Source: Bhargavaea ginsengi (lineage in GTDB: Bacteria > Bacillota > Bacilli > Bacillales_A > Planococcaceae). Taken from it: a stretch of DNA of 64,000 nucleotides. The notes under the pieces were generated by a model that had not been told where the DNA came from, made no database searches, and worked only from the letters and a program-made list of their open reading frames with translations. The number at the start of each line of letters is the position of its first letter. The stretch's first letter is position 1. Positions 8,986-16,799 of the stretch are shown here, in pieces. Both the position numbers and the translations under genes were made by a program. The stretch spans positions 735,376 through 799,375 of the forward strand of contig NZ_FNZF01000001.1 of assembly GCF_900109165.1 (NCBI RefSeq), written 5' to 3'.

Positions 8986-9177
8986 GGGGCTGTCCAATAA
9001 GTAATTAAATTCTTGTATCTATGGCAAACAGCAGTGGCGTCGGGAGACTCCTGCGGGAATAGCGTTAGCCGAAGACCCCGCAGGACGGAGTCCGAGGAGG
9101 CTAAGGCAACGCCCGCGGAAAGCGACCAGAGCCACTGCTGTTTGATTATGTTGGAAATATACTTTTCGGACAGCCCC
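8986..9177. mobile_element. MITE-like palindromic element (copy 1)
   Basis: About 190 bp bounded by perfect 10-bp inverted ends GGGGCTGTCC (8986-8995) and GGACAGCCCC (9168-9177), resembling IS1182-type tips. Nested inside is AAACAGCAGTGGC (9026-9038) paired with its complement (9131-9143). The core carries CTCCTGCGGGAATAGCG and CGCCCGCGGAAAGCGA, a motif common in Bacillaceae intergenic repeats. It has no transposase and no obvious target duplication. It lies inside the polyol operon. Confidence 0.8.
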
Positions 9178-9199
9178 ATGGATAGATCATCCTCCGGAC

Positions 9200-10144
9200 T
9201 TACACATCAGGAGCCATGGAATGGATGCTTCTCATGTACCTGACTTCGCAGTCGGTGCCCGTTACAACCATGGAGTTCACGGCATATTTTCCGTTCATGG
9301 TTTCAATGCCTCCCACAAGCAGGTTATCGGTGATCCCCGTTGCGATAAACAGGCATTCATCGGTGGAAACCAGATCATCGTGCTGCAGGACCCGGTCCGT
9401 GTCGACCCCCATTTTGCTGCACCGCTCTTTTTCCTTTTCATTTCGGGGCATCAGCTTCGCCTGAACTTCCCCGCCCAGTGAGCGGACGGCCACAGCGGCC
9501 AATACACCCTCCGGAGCGCCTCCGATGCCATAGAACAGATCCACATTCGCCTGCTCGATGCAGGTGGCGACCGATGAAATGACATCCCCATCCTGAAACA
9601 GGTTCACACGTGCACCGGTGCTGCGGATTTCCTCAATGACTTCACGGTGCCTCGGCCGGTCCTGGATCATGACCGTCAGTTCTCTCACCTGTTTTCCGTT
9701 GGCTTCGGCGACGGCTTCGAGCGTTTCGGTGATCGGCGCATCAAGATTGATCTTCCCTTTTGCTTTTGGGCCCACCGCAATTTTCTTCATATACATATCA
9801 GGGGCATGCAGCAGCGTTCCCTTAGGTGCCGCGGCAATCACTGTCAGGGAATTATTTTGCCCGTTCACGGCAGGAGTTGTCCCTTCAATGGGATCGACGG
9901 CGATGTCTATTTCCGGGGAACTCGCCTGCCCGAGCGTTTCTCCGATGAAAAGCATCGGGGCTTCGTCGATCTCCCCTTCGCCGATGACAATGGTTCCTTG
10001 CATTTCTATCCGATTCAGCTGTTTACGCATCTCGTTGGTGGCGGATGCATCTGCCGCCATTTTGTCGCCGCTTCCCACCCACGGAAGAGCTTCGATGGCC
10101 GCTTTTTCTGTTACCCGAAGAAAGTCCAGCACGAGTGCCTGCAT
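9200..10144 (-). CDS. glpX: Class II fructose-1,6-bisphosphatase (GlpX-type)
   Basis: 314 residues from the ATG at 10144 (AAAGGG upstream). An earlier ATG at 10171 overlaps the upstream stop codon (TGAATG) and would add nine residues. Class II bisphosphatases remove the C1 phosphate of fructose or sedoheptulose bisphosphates with a divalent metal. Visible marks are VIGEGEIDEAPML, DPIEGTTPAVNGQN and GIGGAPEGVLAAVAV. In this operon it follows an RpiB-type isomerase and DhaK/DhaL, so it could drain erythrose 4-phosphate-derived sedoheptulose bisphosphate, or simply provide fructose 6-phosphate. That role is inference; the family call is firm. Confidence 0.93.
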   Translation of the reverse strand: MQALVLDFLRVTEKAAIEALPWVGSGDKMAADASATNEMRKQLNRIEMQGTIVIGEGEIDEAPMLFIGETLGQASSPEIDIAVDPIEGTTPAVNGQNNSLTVIAAAPKGTLLHAPDMYMKKIAVGPKAKGKINLDAPITETLEAVAEANGKQVRELTVMIQDRPRHREVIEEIRSTGARVNLFQDGDVISSVATCIEQANVDLFYGIGGAPEGVLAAVAVRSLGGEVQAKLMPRNEKEKERCSKMGVDTDRVLQHDDLVSTDECLFIATGITDNLLVGGIETMNGKYAVNSMVVTGTDCEVRYMRSIHSMAPDV

Positions 10145-10171
10145 GGAATCAGCCCTTTTCTCCGCAATCAT

Positions 10172-10663
10172 TCAGTTGGCTCCGCAGTTGCCGCTGGCGA
10201 CAGCTTCTTTATAGTTGTCATTCAGGAATTCCTGTTCTTTTTCGATGATCTTGTCCACTTTGCGCTTCGAGCCTTCCACCCAGCTGACGCTCAAGTAGGC
10301 ATTGACCACTTTCTTTGCGGCTTCCGGTCCGATGATCTGTGATCCCATCGTGATGATCTGGGCATTGTTGCTGAGCTGTGCACGTTCAGCCGAGTAGACG
10401 TCATGAGCCAGTGCTGCCCGGATGCCCGGATATTTATTTGCAGCGATACACACACCGATCCCTGTGCCGCAAAGCAGGATGCCGCGCTCGATTTCACCCT
10501 TGCTGATTGACTCGGAGATTTCAAAGGCTACATCCGGATAATCAACCGCTGAATTAGAATGGCAGCCGAAGTCGACGATTTCATGCTCCGTGTCCCCCAG
10601 GAATTCCTTGATGGTCTCTTTTAGTTGAAATGCATTATGATCTGAACCGATGCCGATTTTCAT
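10172..10663 (-). CDS. RpiB/LacAB-family sugar-phosphate isomerase
   Basis: 163 residues. RpiB-type enzymes interconvert aldose and ketose phosphates: ribose 5-P in the housekeeping form, D-erythrulose 4-P to D-erythrose 4-P in tetritol pathways. Active-site marks are SDHNAF (Asp8, His9), Cys65 in LLCGTGIGVCIAANK, and HDVYSAERAQLSNNAQ. It sits between DhaL and GlpX on the same strand, 120 bp after dhaL. The neighbours (erythrulose-type kinase, threitol-type dehydrogenases) favour the tetrose role over ribose 5-P, but the sequence alone cannot settle it. A good ribosome site (AGGAGG) precedes the ATG. Confidence 0.9.
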   Translation of the reverse strand: MKIGIGSDHNAFQLKETIKEFLGDTEHEIVDFGCHSNSAVDYPDVAFEISESISKGEIERGILLCGTGIGVCIAANKYPGIRAALAHDVYSAERAQLSNNAQIITMGSQIIGPEAAKKVVNAYLSVSWVEGSKRKVDKIIEKEQEFLNDNYKEAVASGNCGAN

Positions 10664-10784
10664 GTTGTGGGTCCTCCTGTTAATTACCTTTTGTTTGTTT
10701 TCGTTTAAAGCTTCTTTTTGTTTTCGAATTCTGCGCTTATATTTAAAAGAAAAAGGAGCCGTTTTAACTTTGGCTCCCTTATTT

Positions 10785-11441
10785 TCATTTTGCCTGAACG
10801 AGTCCGTTCTGGATATACTCTTGGAATTTCGAGACGATCAGATAGGCCGAAGTCGCACCCGGGTCCTGGGCGCCGATGGAACGGTCACCCAGCCTGCTTG
10901 AACGTCCCCGCTTCGAGAGCAGATCCTTTGTTGATTCCATCCCCGCTTTTGCAGCTTCCACCGCCCGGTCGAACGAAGCATTAAAGTCACGGGAAGATGT
11001 ATATTCCTCTTCGAGGGTCCGGTAAAACGGTTCAAGCGTGTCGACCATCGTCTTGTCCCCGACTTCCGCCTGACCTCTTTCTTGAATGCCCTTGCCGAAT
11101 GCCACCCAGTAGTTCACGAGGTCCTCTTCGTTCACTTCTGTTTGGCCTTTGATCTCTTTTGCACCGCGCATGAAACCGGTCGCGTACAACGGGCCTACGG
11201 AAGAGCCAACCGCGCTCAGGAACGTTTTGCCCGCAACGATGCTGACCTTCGCGCAGTCTTCCTCCTGGCTCAGCTCATTGTCGAGCTTTTCATTGACCGC
11301 CTGCCAGCCGATCGACATGGTGACACCGTGGTCGCCGTCGCCGAGTTTTCTGTCCAGTTCACACAGGTAATCCTTCTCTTCTTCGATCATTTCAACAATC
11401 TGCTTAAAATAGCTTCTGAAGTCTTGAGCTGTCAATTTCAT
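10785..11441 (-). CDS. dhaL: DhaL subunit of dihydroxyacetone/erythrulose-type kinase
   Basis: A 218-residue all-helical nucleotide-binding subunit. The Mg-ADP-binding aspartates are visible in DRKLGDGDHG (Asp30, Asp35, Asp37). The C-terminal SKRGRSSRLGDRSIGAQDPG matches the lipid/nucleotide-cap loop of the family. DhaL phosphorylates the ketose held covalently by DhaK. There is no dhaM PTS subunit in the window, so the pair may use ATP directly, as known for DhaK/DhaL variants acting on C4 ketoses. It begins 13 bp after dhaK with AGGAGG upstream. Confidence 0.93.
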   Translation of the reverse strand: MKLTAQDFRSYFKQIVEMIEEEKDYLCELDRKLGDGDHGVTMSIGWQAVNEKLDNELSQEEDCAKVSIVAGKTFLSAVGSSVGPLYATGFMRGAKEIKGQTEVNEEDLVNYWVAFGKGIQERGQAEVGDKTMVDTLEPFYRTLEEEYTSSRDFNASFDRAVEAAKAGMESTKDLLSKRGRSSRLGDRSIGAQDPGATSAYLIVSKFQEYIQNGLVQAK

Positions 11442-11453
11442 GCTGTATTCCTC

Positions 11454-12458
11454 CTATTTCTGAACAAACATCGGGCAGTCAACAGGGTGATCGATCGTTT
11501 TGGCCAATTCATCATCCAACTTCATGAGCGTGACCGACAGGCCGCCCATTTCCAGGGACGTGATATAGTTCCCCACATAGGAGCGGTAAATCTCGATCCC
11601 TTTTTCGCTCAGGATCTGTTCCACGCGACGGAACACGATGTACTGTTCCATAAGCGGCGTGGAGCCGAGGCCATTCACCAGCACGGCAACACGGTCGCCC
11701 TTCGAAATCGTAATGTCTTCAAGGATGTCGTTGACGAGTCTGTCAGCGACGCGGTCTGCCGTTTGTAGCGGGCCTTTTTCGATGCCCGGCTCGCCATGAT
11801 GGCCCAGCCCGATTTCCATTTCGCCTTCACCGATTTCAAAGCTCGGCTCACCCGTCTGCGGCAGTGCGCAAGGGCTTAGGCCGACACCCATGGAACGTGT
11901 GTTTTCATTCGCTTTTTTAGCCACACGAACGACTTCATCCAAGTCGTAACCGAAATCAGCTGCAGCGCCGGCTGCTTTATAGATGAAGAACTCACCGGCG
12001 ATGCCGCGGCGCTTTTCTTTTTCTTCTTTTGGAGCGGAGGCGACGTCATCGCTTGCAATTGCCGTCTCTACACGGATATCCTCTTCCAGGTCGGCCATTT
12101 CTGCAGCCATTCCGAAGTTCATGATATCTCCCGCGTAGTTTCCGTAAAGATACGCGACACCGGCGCCTTTGTCGATGGCTTTTGTCACTTCCAGGATCGG
12201 ATCCGGGGAAGGCGAGGCGAAGATATTGCCGACCGCGACGCCATCGGCCATCCCCTGGCCGACGTAGCCCAGAAAACCGGGTTCATGGCCGGAGCCGCCG
12301 CCGATCAGGACGCCAACCTTGCCTTCCCGCGTTTCCTTCGTTGTGACGAGCGACCGGTCATTTTCCGGCAATTGCCGAATGTAATCGGGATGGGCTTTTA
12401 CGTATCCCTCGATCATTTCTTCAACTACATATCTTGAATCGTTCATTAGCTTCTTCAT
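11454..12458 (-). CDS. dhaK: DhaK subunit, dihydroxyacetone/erythrulose-type kinase
   Basis: A 334-residue ketose-binding subunit. GGGSGHEP (53-60) holds the substrate-contacting His58, and GLGHHGEPGIEKGPL (near residue 220) carries the histidine that forms a hemiaminal with the ketone carbon. The length matches DhaK (about 330). Adjacent dhaL completes the kinase. In tetritol pathways such a pair turns erythrulose into erythrulose phosphate; in glycerol pathways it acts on dihydroxyacetone. Neighbouring EltD-like, SDR and RpiB-like genes favour the C4 reading, though dihydroxyacetone cannot be excluded. Confidence 0.93.
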   Translation of the reverse strand: MKKLMNDSRYVVEEMIEGYVKAHPDYIRQLPENDRSLVTTKETREGKVGVLIGGGSGHEPGFLGYVGQGMADGVAVGNIFASPSPDPILEVTKAIDKGAGVAYLYGNYAGDIMNFGMAAEMADLEEDIRVETAIASDDVASAPKEEKEKRRGIAGEFFIYKAAGAAADFGYDLDEVVRVAKKANENTRSMGVGLSPCALPQTGEPSFEIGEGEMEIGLGHHGEPGIEKGPLQTADRVADRLVNDILEDITISKGDRVAVLVNGLGSTPLMEQYIVFRRVEQILSEKGIEIYRSYVGNYITSLEMGGLSVTLMKLDDELAKTIDHPVDCPMFVQK

Positions 12459-12487
12459 CCAATTTACACTCCATTCAAAACGCTGCT

Positions 12488-13780
12488 TTATATCTTGGTT
12501 GCTGCACTTTCGGCCAGCTCGGCTCCCTGCTTTTTCGCCACCTCATCCGGCAGTTTCAGCAGCATCGTCAACAGGAATGCAATGAAATACAGTCCTGCCA
12601 GGATCCACATCAGGCCGGCAGTACCGACAAGGTTATAGAACAGGGCAACAAGTCCCGGTCCGACAAAGACGCACAGGCCGGCGCCGAGGTTCAGGATCGA
12701 CATCGCCGCTCCCTTGTCCCCGTCTCCTACTAGGGACGGAGTCAGTGCGGAAAGCGGGACGAAACCGGCAATGCAGGCTCCCCAGAGCATCCCAACGATT
12801 GCGACGAGTACAACATTGCCTTCAAAGAACTGCGGTGTGTAGAACAGCATCAGCGTGAAGACCCCGCAGCCAAATGCGCCGAACCAAGCAACGGTGTTTC
12901 TCCAGCCGAGCTTGTCCCCGAGGAAACCAAAAATCAGGTTAAAGATGATATTGGAGAGGAAAATCGTCCCCCAGATGTTCAGCCATAGCGTCGTGCTGAT
13001 CCCTTTGTCCCCGAGGTAAATCGGGAGGAACAGCGGGAACGCATACTGGGAGGATTGGTTGATGACCCGGACGATTCCGGCAATCCCAACCTTGGGTTCC
13101 CGTTTTAAAATGGTGAGGCCATTGATCAGCTCTTTGAACTTCGAACTGTTCCCTTCTTCTTTCTCCACCCCGTCGAATTGATCACGGTTCACGACAATAG
13201 CCAGGAACGCACCGATCAGCACCCAGACAACTGCACTCCAGAGAGTCGGGATGTGTCCGAATGCCTGAATGGACCAGCTGGAGTAGAAAGCGCCCAAAAC
13301 GCTTAAGCCGCCGGTAAATACAAACCAGAACCAGCCTACCGCCTTCCCAAGCTGATTAACCGGTGTGCGGTAAGTGATCCATACGAGGAACGCATACGCG
13401 AACAGCGGGTAACCGAAGCCCCGGACTGCATAGGTCGGGATCATCAGCGAGTAGTTGAGCGAAGGAAGCGCCAGTCCCACGAACAGCACGTGTCCGATGA
13501 CATACGAAGCGACACCCAGCATCATCGTCTTTCTCGGTCCGATGGCTTCAACCAGGACACCGGAAAACCATGCTGCGATGGCGATGGCAACCCCGTAAGC
13601 GGTCGTGAGGAATGCTGCCTGCTGGACCGTCAGCCCCTGATCCACCAGATAAGGGCTGATCCAGGCCAGCTCCATCCCGTCGCCCATCATGAAAATCAGT
13701 ACCCCGACATAGCCCCATATCAGGTGTGAAGGTATTCCAATCCGGTCAAGAAACGATTGATTTCCGATTAAATTTCCCAT
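12488..13780 (-). CDS. MFS permease, polyol-porter type
   Basis: A 430-residue protein with about 12 membrane spans and short loops. The start IPSHLIWGYVGVLIFMMGDG and the segment AWISPYLVDQGL resemble the RbtT/DalT/CsbX branch of MFS (polyol porters for ribitol and D-arabitol); this is family recognition from memory. It lies between the zinc dehydrogenase (22 bp upstream) and dhaK in the polyol operon, so it is the likely uptake system for the substrate oxidised by the dehydrogenases. The substrate, predicted to be a C4 or C5 polyol, is inference. Confidence 0.85.
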   Translation of the reverse strand: MGNLIGNQSFLDRIGIPSHLIWGYVGVLIFMMGDGMELAWISPYLVDQGLTVQQAAFLTTAYGVAIAIAAWFSGVLVEAIGPRKTMMLGVASYVIGHVLFVGLALPSLNYSLMIPTYAVRGFGYPLFAYAFLVWITYRTPVNQLGKAVGWFWFVFTGGLSVLGAFYSSWSIQAFGHIPTLWSAVVWVLIGAFLAIVVNRDQFDGVEKEEGNSSKFKELINGLTILKREPKVGIAGIVRVINQSSQYAFPLFLPIYLGDKGISTTLWLNIWGTIFLSNIIFNLIFGFLGDKLGWRNTVAWFGAFGCGVFTLMLFYTPQFFEGNVVLVAIVGMLWGACIAGFVPLSALTPSLVGDGDKGAAMSILNLGAGLCVFVGPGLVALFYNLVGTAGLMWILAGLYFIAFLLTMLLKLPDEVAKKQGAELAESAATKI

Positions 13781-13802
13781 CCCGTTCTCCCCTTTTATCC
13801 CA

Positions 13803-14912
13803 TCAAGGTTTTAGAATGACTTTCAGCGACTTTTCGCCTTTTTTCATCAGGTCGAATCCTTCTTTGAAATCTTCAAGCCCCAGCTGATGGGTCACGACGC
13901 CTTCTGTCGGGAAATCACCGTTCGCAATGCCCTCAATGGCGAGAGGATAGCAATACGGCCCAAGGTGGGAACCGAGAACGTCCAGCTCTTTGCGGTCACT
14001 GATGATGCTCCAGTCAACTGCAACAGGCTCCGAGAAAACGCTGAATTCCACGAATGTGCCCAGCTTCCGGATGGCGTGCAGCCCCTGCTCAACGGAAGCA
14101 GGATGCCCGGTCGCTTCGATGTATACGTCGCAGCCGTATCCTTCCGTCATGTCCTTGATCGTCTGCACAACATCTGTTTCCGCAGGATTCAGGACGAGAT
14201 CCGCGCCGAATTCCTTCGCCAGCTCCAGGCGGTCTTCTTTCATGTCGAGGACGACCAGTTTGCCTGCTCCGGATTTCTTGATCGCGCCGATCATTCCGAG
14301 GCCCAGTGTGCCGGCGCCCGAAAGGACGACGACATCCCCAAGTTGGATGTTCGCCCGCTGAACCGCGTGAAGGCTGCATGCATACGGTTCGATCAGAATG
14401 GCTTTTTCAATCGGGAGATCCGCAGGGACCTTGTAATTGATGCCTTCCTTGGTGAATTTCATATATTCGGCCATGGCGCCGTTAACATTGTTCTGGAAAC
14501 CGTAAAGGTCGTGCTTTTCGCACATCCAGTATTGTCCGCGCTTGCAGAAGCGGCACTCTTCGCATGGAACGATCTGTTCAGAGATGACCCGGTCACCAAT
14601 TTCGAAATCGGTCACCGCATCGCCTTTCTGCACGACGTGGCCGACGAACTCATGGCCCGGAATCATTGGCGCCTTGATGTAAGCAGGTTGTTTTTCGTCA
14701 CCCCAGAAGCTCGGGGCTCCGTCAAACGCTTTGATATCGCCGGCGCAGATACCACACGCTTCCACTTTAATGATGATTTCATGCTCGTTCGCCAGTTTTG
14801 GCGTTTCGACTTCTTCATATCGGTAATCTTCCGGTGCGTATGCGACAACTGCCTTCATTGTTGCGGGAAGTTCCAGGTTTTCGGATTGCTGTGTATTCAG
14901 GGTATGAATCAT
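13803..14912 (-). CDS. Zinc-dependent polyol dehydrogenase, erythritol/L-threitol dehydrogenase-like
   Basis: A 369-residue MDR alcohol dehydrogenase. Catalytic zinc ligands are in GICAGD (Cys56) and GHE (His87, Glu88); the structural zinc cysteines are 117, 120, 123 and 131 in CEECRFCKRGQYWMC. The NAD-binding GAGTLGLG lies near residue 195. From memory the sequence closely tracks the mycobacterial erythritol/L-threitol dehydrogenase EltD, including FWGDEKQPA, SEQIVPC and VDWSIISD. It is the first gene of the polyol operon, behind a sigma-A promoter and a cre site. It would oxidise the polyol to the ketose phosphorylated by DhaKL. Substrate identity is inferred. Confidence 0.88.
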   Translation of the reverse strand: MIHTLNTQQSENLELPATMKAVVAYAPEDYRYEEVETPKLANEHEIIIKVEACGICAGDIKAFDGAPSFWGDEKQPAYIKAPMIPGHEFVGHVVQKGDAVTDFEIGDRVISEQIVPCEECRFCKRGQYWMCEKHDLYGFQNNVNGAMAEYMKFTKEGINYKVPADLPIEKAILIEPYACSLHAVQRANIQLGDVVVLSGAGTLGLGMIGAIKKSGAGKLVVLDMKEDRLELAKEFGADLVLNPAETDVVQTIKDMTEGYGCDVYIEATGHPASVEQGLHAIRKLGTFVEFSVFSEPVAVDWSIISDRKELDVLGSHLGPYCYPLAIEGIANGDFPTEGVVTHQLGLEDFKEGFDLMKKGEKSLKVILKP

Positions 14913-14931
14913 GTTAATCCTCCTCCAAAGC

Positions 14932-14945
14932 TGAAATCGTTTTCA
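14932..14945. promoter_or_regulatory. CcpA cre site
   Basis: TGAAATCGTTTTCA matches the Bacillus cre consensus TGWAANCGNTNWCA at every position. It lies about 10-20 bases downstream of the predicted transcription start of the polyol operon, a classic roadblock position for carbon catabolite repression. Confidence 0.8.
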
Positions 14946-14959
14946 ATTAATTTGATTTA

Positions 14960-14987
14960 ATTCTACTATTTCATCGTTTGCTGTCAA
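14960..14987 (-). promoter_or_regulatory. Sigma-A promoter of the polyol operon
   Basis: On the minus strand, TTGACA (14982-14987) and TAGAAT (14960-14965) are 16 bp apart, upstream of the zinc dehydrogenase start at 14912 and of the cre site. Confidence 0.75.
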
Positions 14988-15016
14988 GTTAATTTTTGAA
15001 TTCTATTGATAAGTTT

Positions 15017-15057
15017 CTGTATATGCTCAAAACGAAAGCTTTCGAAAATATATACAG
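15017..15057. promoter_or_regulatory. Palindromic operator candidate for the DeoR regulator
   Basis: Two roughly concentric inverted repeats: outer CTGTATAT (15017-15024) with ATATACAG (15050-15057), inner CGAAAGCTTTCG (15033-15044). They lie between the divergent dehydrogenase operon and the DeoR gene. A binding site for the DeoR protein is the natural reading; not proven. Confidence 0.5.
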
Positions 15058-15063
15058 ACGAGA

Positions 15064-15092
15064 TTGATTCTATTTAAAAATTGGAATAAGAT
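15064..15092 (+). promoter_or_regulatory. Predicted promoter of the deoR-SDR unit
   Basis: TTGATT (15064-15069) and TAAGAT (15087-15092) are separated by 17 bp, about 30 bases before the DeoR start codon. Confidence 0.55.
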
Positions 15093-15122
15093 TAAGACAA
15101 TATGGAAGCAAAGGTGAGTATC

Positions 15123-15932
15123 ATGAAGATGTTTGTGAGCGAAAGGCGAGACAGGATCATGGAGATCCTTCAAGAAAAAAAGAGAGTAACCGTGAAAGAG
15201 CTAGCTTCCGAAATGAGGGTATCGGAGGCCACTTTACGTACGGACTTCAACATGATGGAGAAAATGGGCATGTTGAAGAGAACCCACGGCGGCGCCATTC
15301 TCGACGAAGAAAAGCCGGGGCAGGAACCTGAAACCAGCTTCGATGTCAGGCAAAAGAAAAACATTGAAGAAAAAGTGAAAATCGCAATGAAAGCGCTTGA
15401 ACTGATCAAGCCGAAGCAATGCCTGCTGCTCGATGCCAGCTCAACCGCCCTCGAACTGGCCAAGCAGCTTAAAAAGCTGTCCATGCGGCTGACCATCGTG
15501 ACTACGGGTCTGCACACCGCACTGGAGCTGAAAGAAAATCCGAATTTGATCGTCATCATGGTCGGCGGTGTCGTGACAAGCCAATCTTCTTCTATCGAAG
15601 GGACGCTCGGCATCGAACTGCTCGACTCCATCAATATCGATATGATGTTCACTTCCGCCAGCGGCTTTACGATTGAAAACGGCTTGGAGGACTTTAACCT
15701 CTACGAAGTCGCCCTGAAAAAGGAGATTGCCAAACGCGCCACCAATATCATTGCGCTGGTCGACTCTTCCAAGCTCGGCAAGTCATCCAGTGCATCGTTT
15801 GCACGGCTGGAGGACGTGGATAAGCTGATCACCGACGCACCGCTGGACCATGATGTGATCAAAGAAGCGCTCGCCGCGCAGGTTGACGTGCTCTCCACAG
15901 CGGAACCGGCTTCTATCTCCACCAAGGCATAA
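15123..15932 (+). CDS. DeoR family transcriptional regulator
   Basis: About 270 residues. An N-terminal DeoR helix-turn-helix (KRVTVKELASEMRVSEATLR) is followed by a ribose-5-phosphate-isomerase-like sensor domain (LLLDASSTALELAKQL, TIVTTGLHTALEL). DeoR proteins usually repress and are relieved by a phosphorylated sugar. An upstream ATG at 15102 exists, but AAGGTGA at 15111-15117 serves the ATG at 15123, giving MKMFVSERRDRIMEIL. It is divergent from the polyol operon and co-directional with the SDR 54 bp downstream. It very likely controls both units; the inducer may be a tetrulose phosphate, which is inference. Confidence 0.9.
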   Translation: MKMFVSERRDRIMEILQEKKRVTVKELASEMRVSEATLRTDFNMMEKMGMLKRTHGGAILDEEKPGQEPETSFDVRQKKNIEEKVKIAMKALELIKPKQCLLLDASSTALELAKQLKKLSMRLTIVTTGLHTALELKENPNLIVIMVGGVVTSQSSSIEGTLGIELLDSINIDMMFTSASGFTIENGLEDFNLYEVALKKEIAKRATNIIALVDSSKLGKSSSASFARLEDVDKLITDAPLDHDVIKEALAAQVDVLSTAEPASISTKA

Positions 15933-15986
15933 AGAGCCTGACGCAACATCATCCGGCTGCCTGTCCAGCCAGAAAGAAGGGATTTC

Positions 15987-16754
15987 ATGGAGTTTCAAGG
16001 CTTTGACAAGAACTTTAACATTACAGACAAAGTAGCCCTCATTACCGGAGGCGCCAGCGGAATCGGCGAAGCCATTGCACAACTTTTCCTCGAGAAAGGC
16101 GCAAAAGTCGCACTCCTGGATATGAATGAAGCCATTACAGATTGCGCAAAACAGATGCACCCCGACAACGCAATCGGCTTCTACTGCAATGTCACGGACG
16201 ACGAAAGCATCGCAACTTCTGTCCGCGCAGCAAAAGAGCACTTCGGAAAAATCGATATCCTCGTAAACTCTGCGGGAATCGCTTTACTGGATGATGCGGA
16301 AAACCTGTCCGACGCATACTGGCAAAAGACAATCGACGTGAATCTGACGGGCTCCTTTAAGATGTGCCAGGCTGTCGGCAACGTCATGATCGAGCAAGGC
16401 ACCGGAGGCAAAATTGTCAACATCGCTTCCCAGGCCGCCCTTATCGCCCTCGACAACCATGTCGCCTACGGGGCCAGCAAAGCGGGCGTGCTCGGCATGA
16501 CCAAAGTACTTGCGTACGAGTGGGCCCAGTATAAAATTAATGTCAACGCCATCTCCCCGACAGTTATCCTGACCAAGCTCGGAAGAGAGGCATGGGCCGG
16601 CGAAAAAGGTGAAAAAGCCATGAAGGAAATTCCGCTCGGACGCTTCGGCTATCCCGAGGAAGTCGCCGCTGTCGCTCTGTTCCTATCTTGCGACGCCACA
16701 AACCTAATTACCGGAGAGAACCTTGTCATCGATGGCGGAAACACGATCAAGTAA
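15987..16754 (+). CDS. SDR family oxidoreductase, D-threitol dehydrogenase-like
   Basis: A 255-residue classical short-chain dehydrogenase. Cofactor loop TGGASGIG (20-27) and NSAG (94-97), catalytic Ser148, Tyr161 and Lys165 (YGASK) are all in place, and Asp45 at the end of the second strand favours NAD. From memory it resembles the Listeria and Mycobacterium enzymes annotated D-threitol dehydrogenase, which sit near DhaK, DhaL and RpiB homologues, as here. It would oxidise a polyol to the ketose. It is transcribed with the DeoR gene, away from the main operon, giving the regulon two polyol dehydrogenases of different families, perhaps for different stereoisomers. Confidence 0.87.
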   Translation: MEFQGFDKNFNITDKVALITGGASGIGEAIAQLFLEKGAKVALLDMNEAITDCAKQMHPDNAIGFYCNVTDDESIATSVRAAKEHFGKIDILVNSAGIALLDDAENLSDAYWQKTIDVNLTGSFKMCQAVGNVMIEQGTGGKIVNIASQAALIALDNHVAYGASKAGVLGMTKVLAYEWAQYKINVNAISPTVILTKLGREAWAGEKGEKAMKEIPLGRFGYPEEVAAVALFLSCDATNLITGENLVIDGGNTIK

Positions 16755-16766
16755 ATAAAATTAAAT

Positions 16767-16793
16767 TGAAAAGCAGCCGGGATGGCTGCTTTC
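16767..16793 (+). terminator. Terminator after SDR gene (AAAGCAGCC stem)
   Basis: AAAGCAGCC (16770-16778) pairs with GGCTGCTTT (16784-16792), 13 bp after the SDR stop. The T run is short. Confidence 0.75.
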
Positions 16794-16799
16794 AGACTG

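Noticed and set aside
8961-9179. N-terminal extension of the FGGY kinase
   Set aside because: The extension is translated from a MITE-like palindrome; the ATG at 8960 has a strong ribosome site and a canonical kinase N-terminus.
13887-14960. 357-residue plus-strand frame opposite the zinc dehydrogenase
   Set aside because: Fully antisense to a dehydrogenase with all metal-binding residues intact; no start signal.
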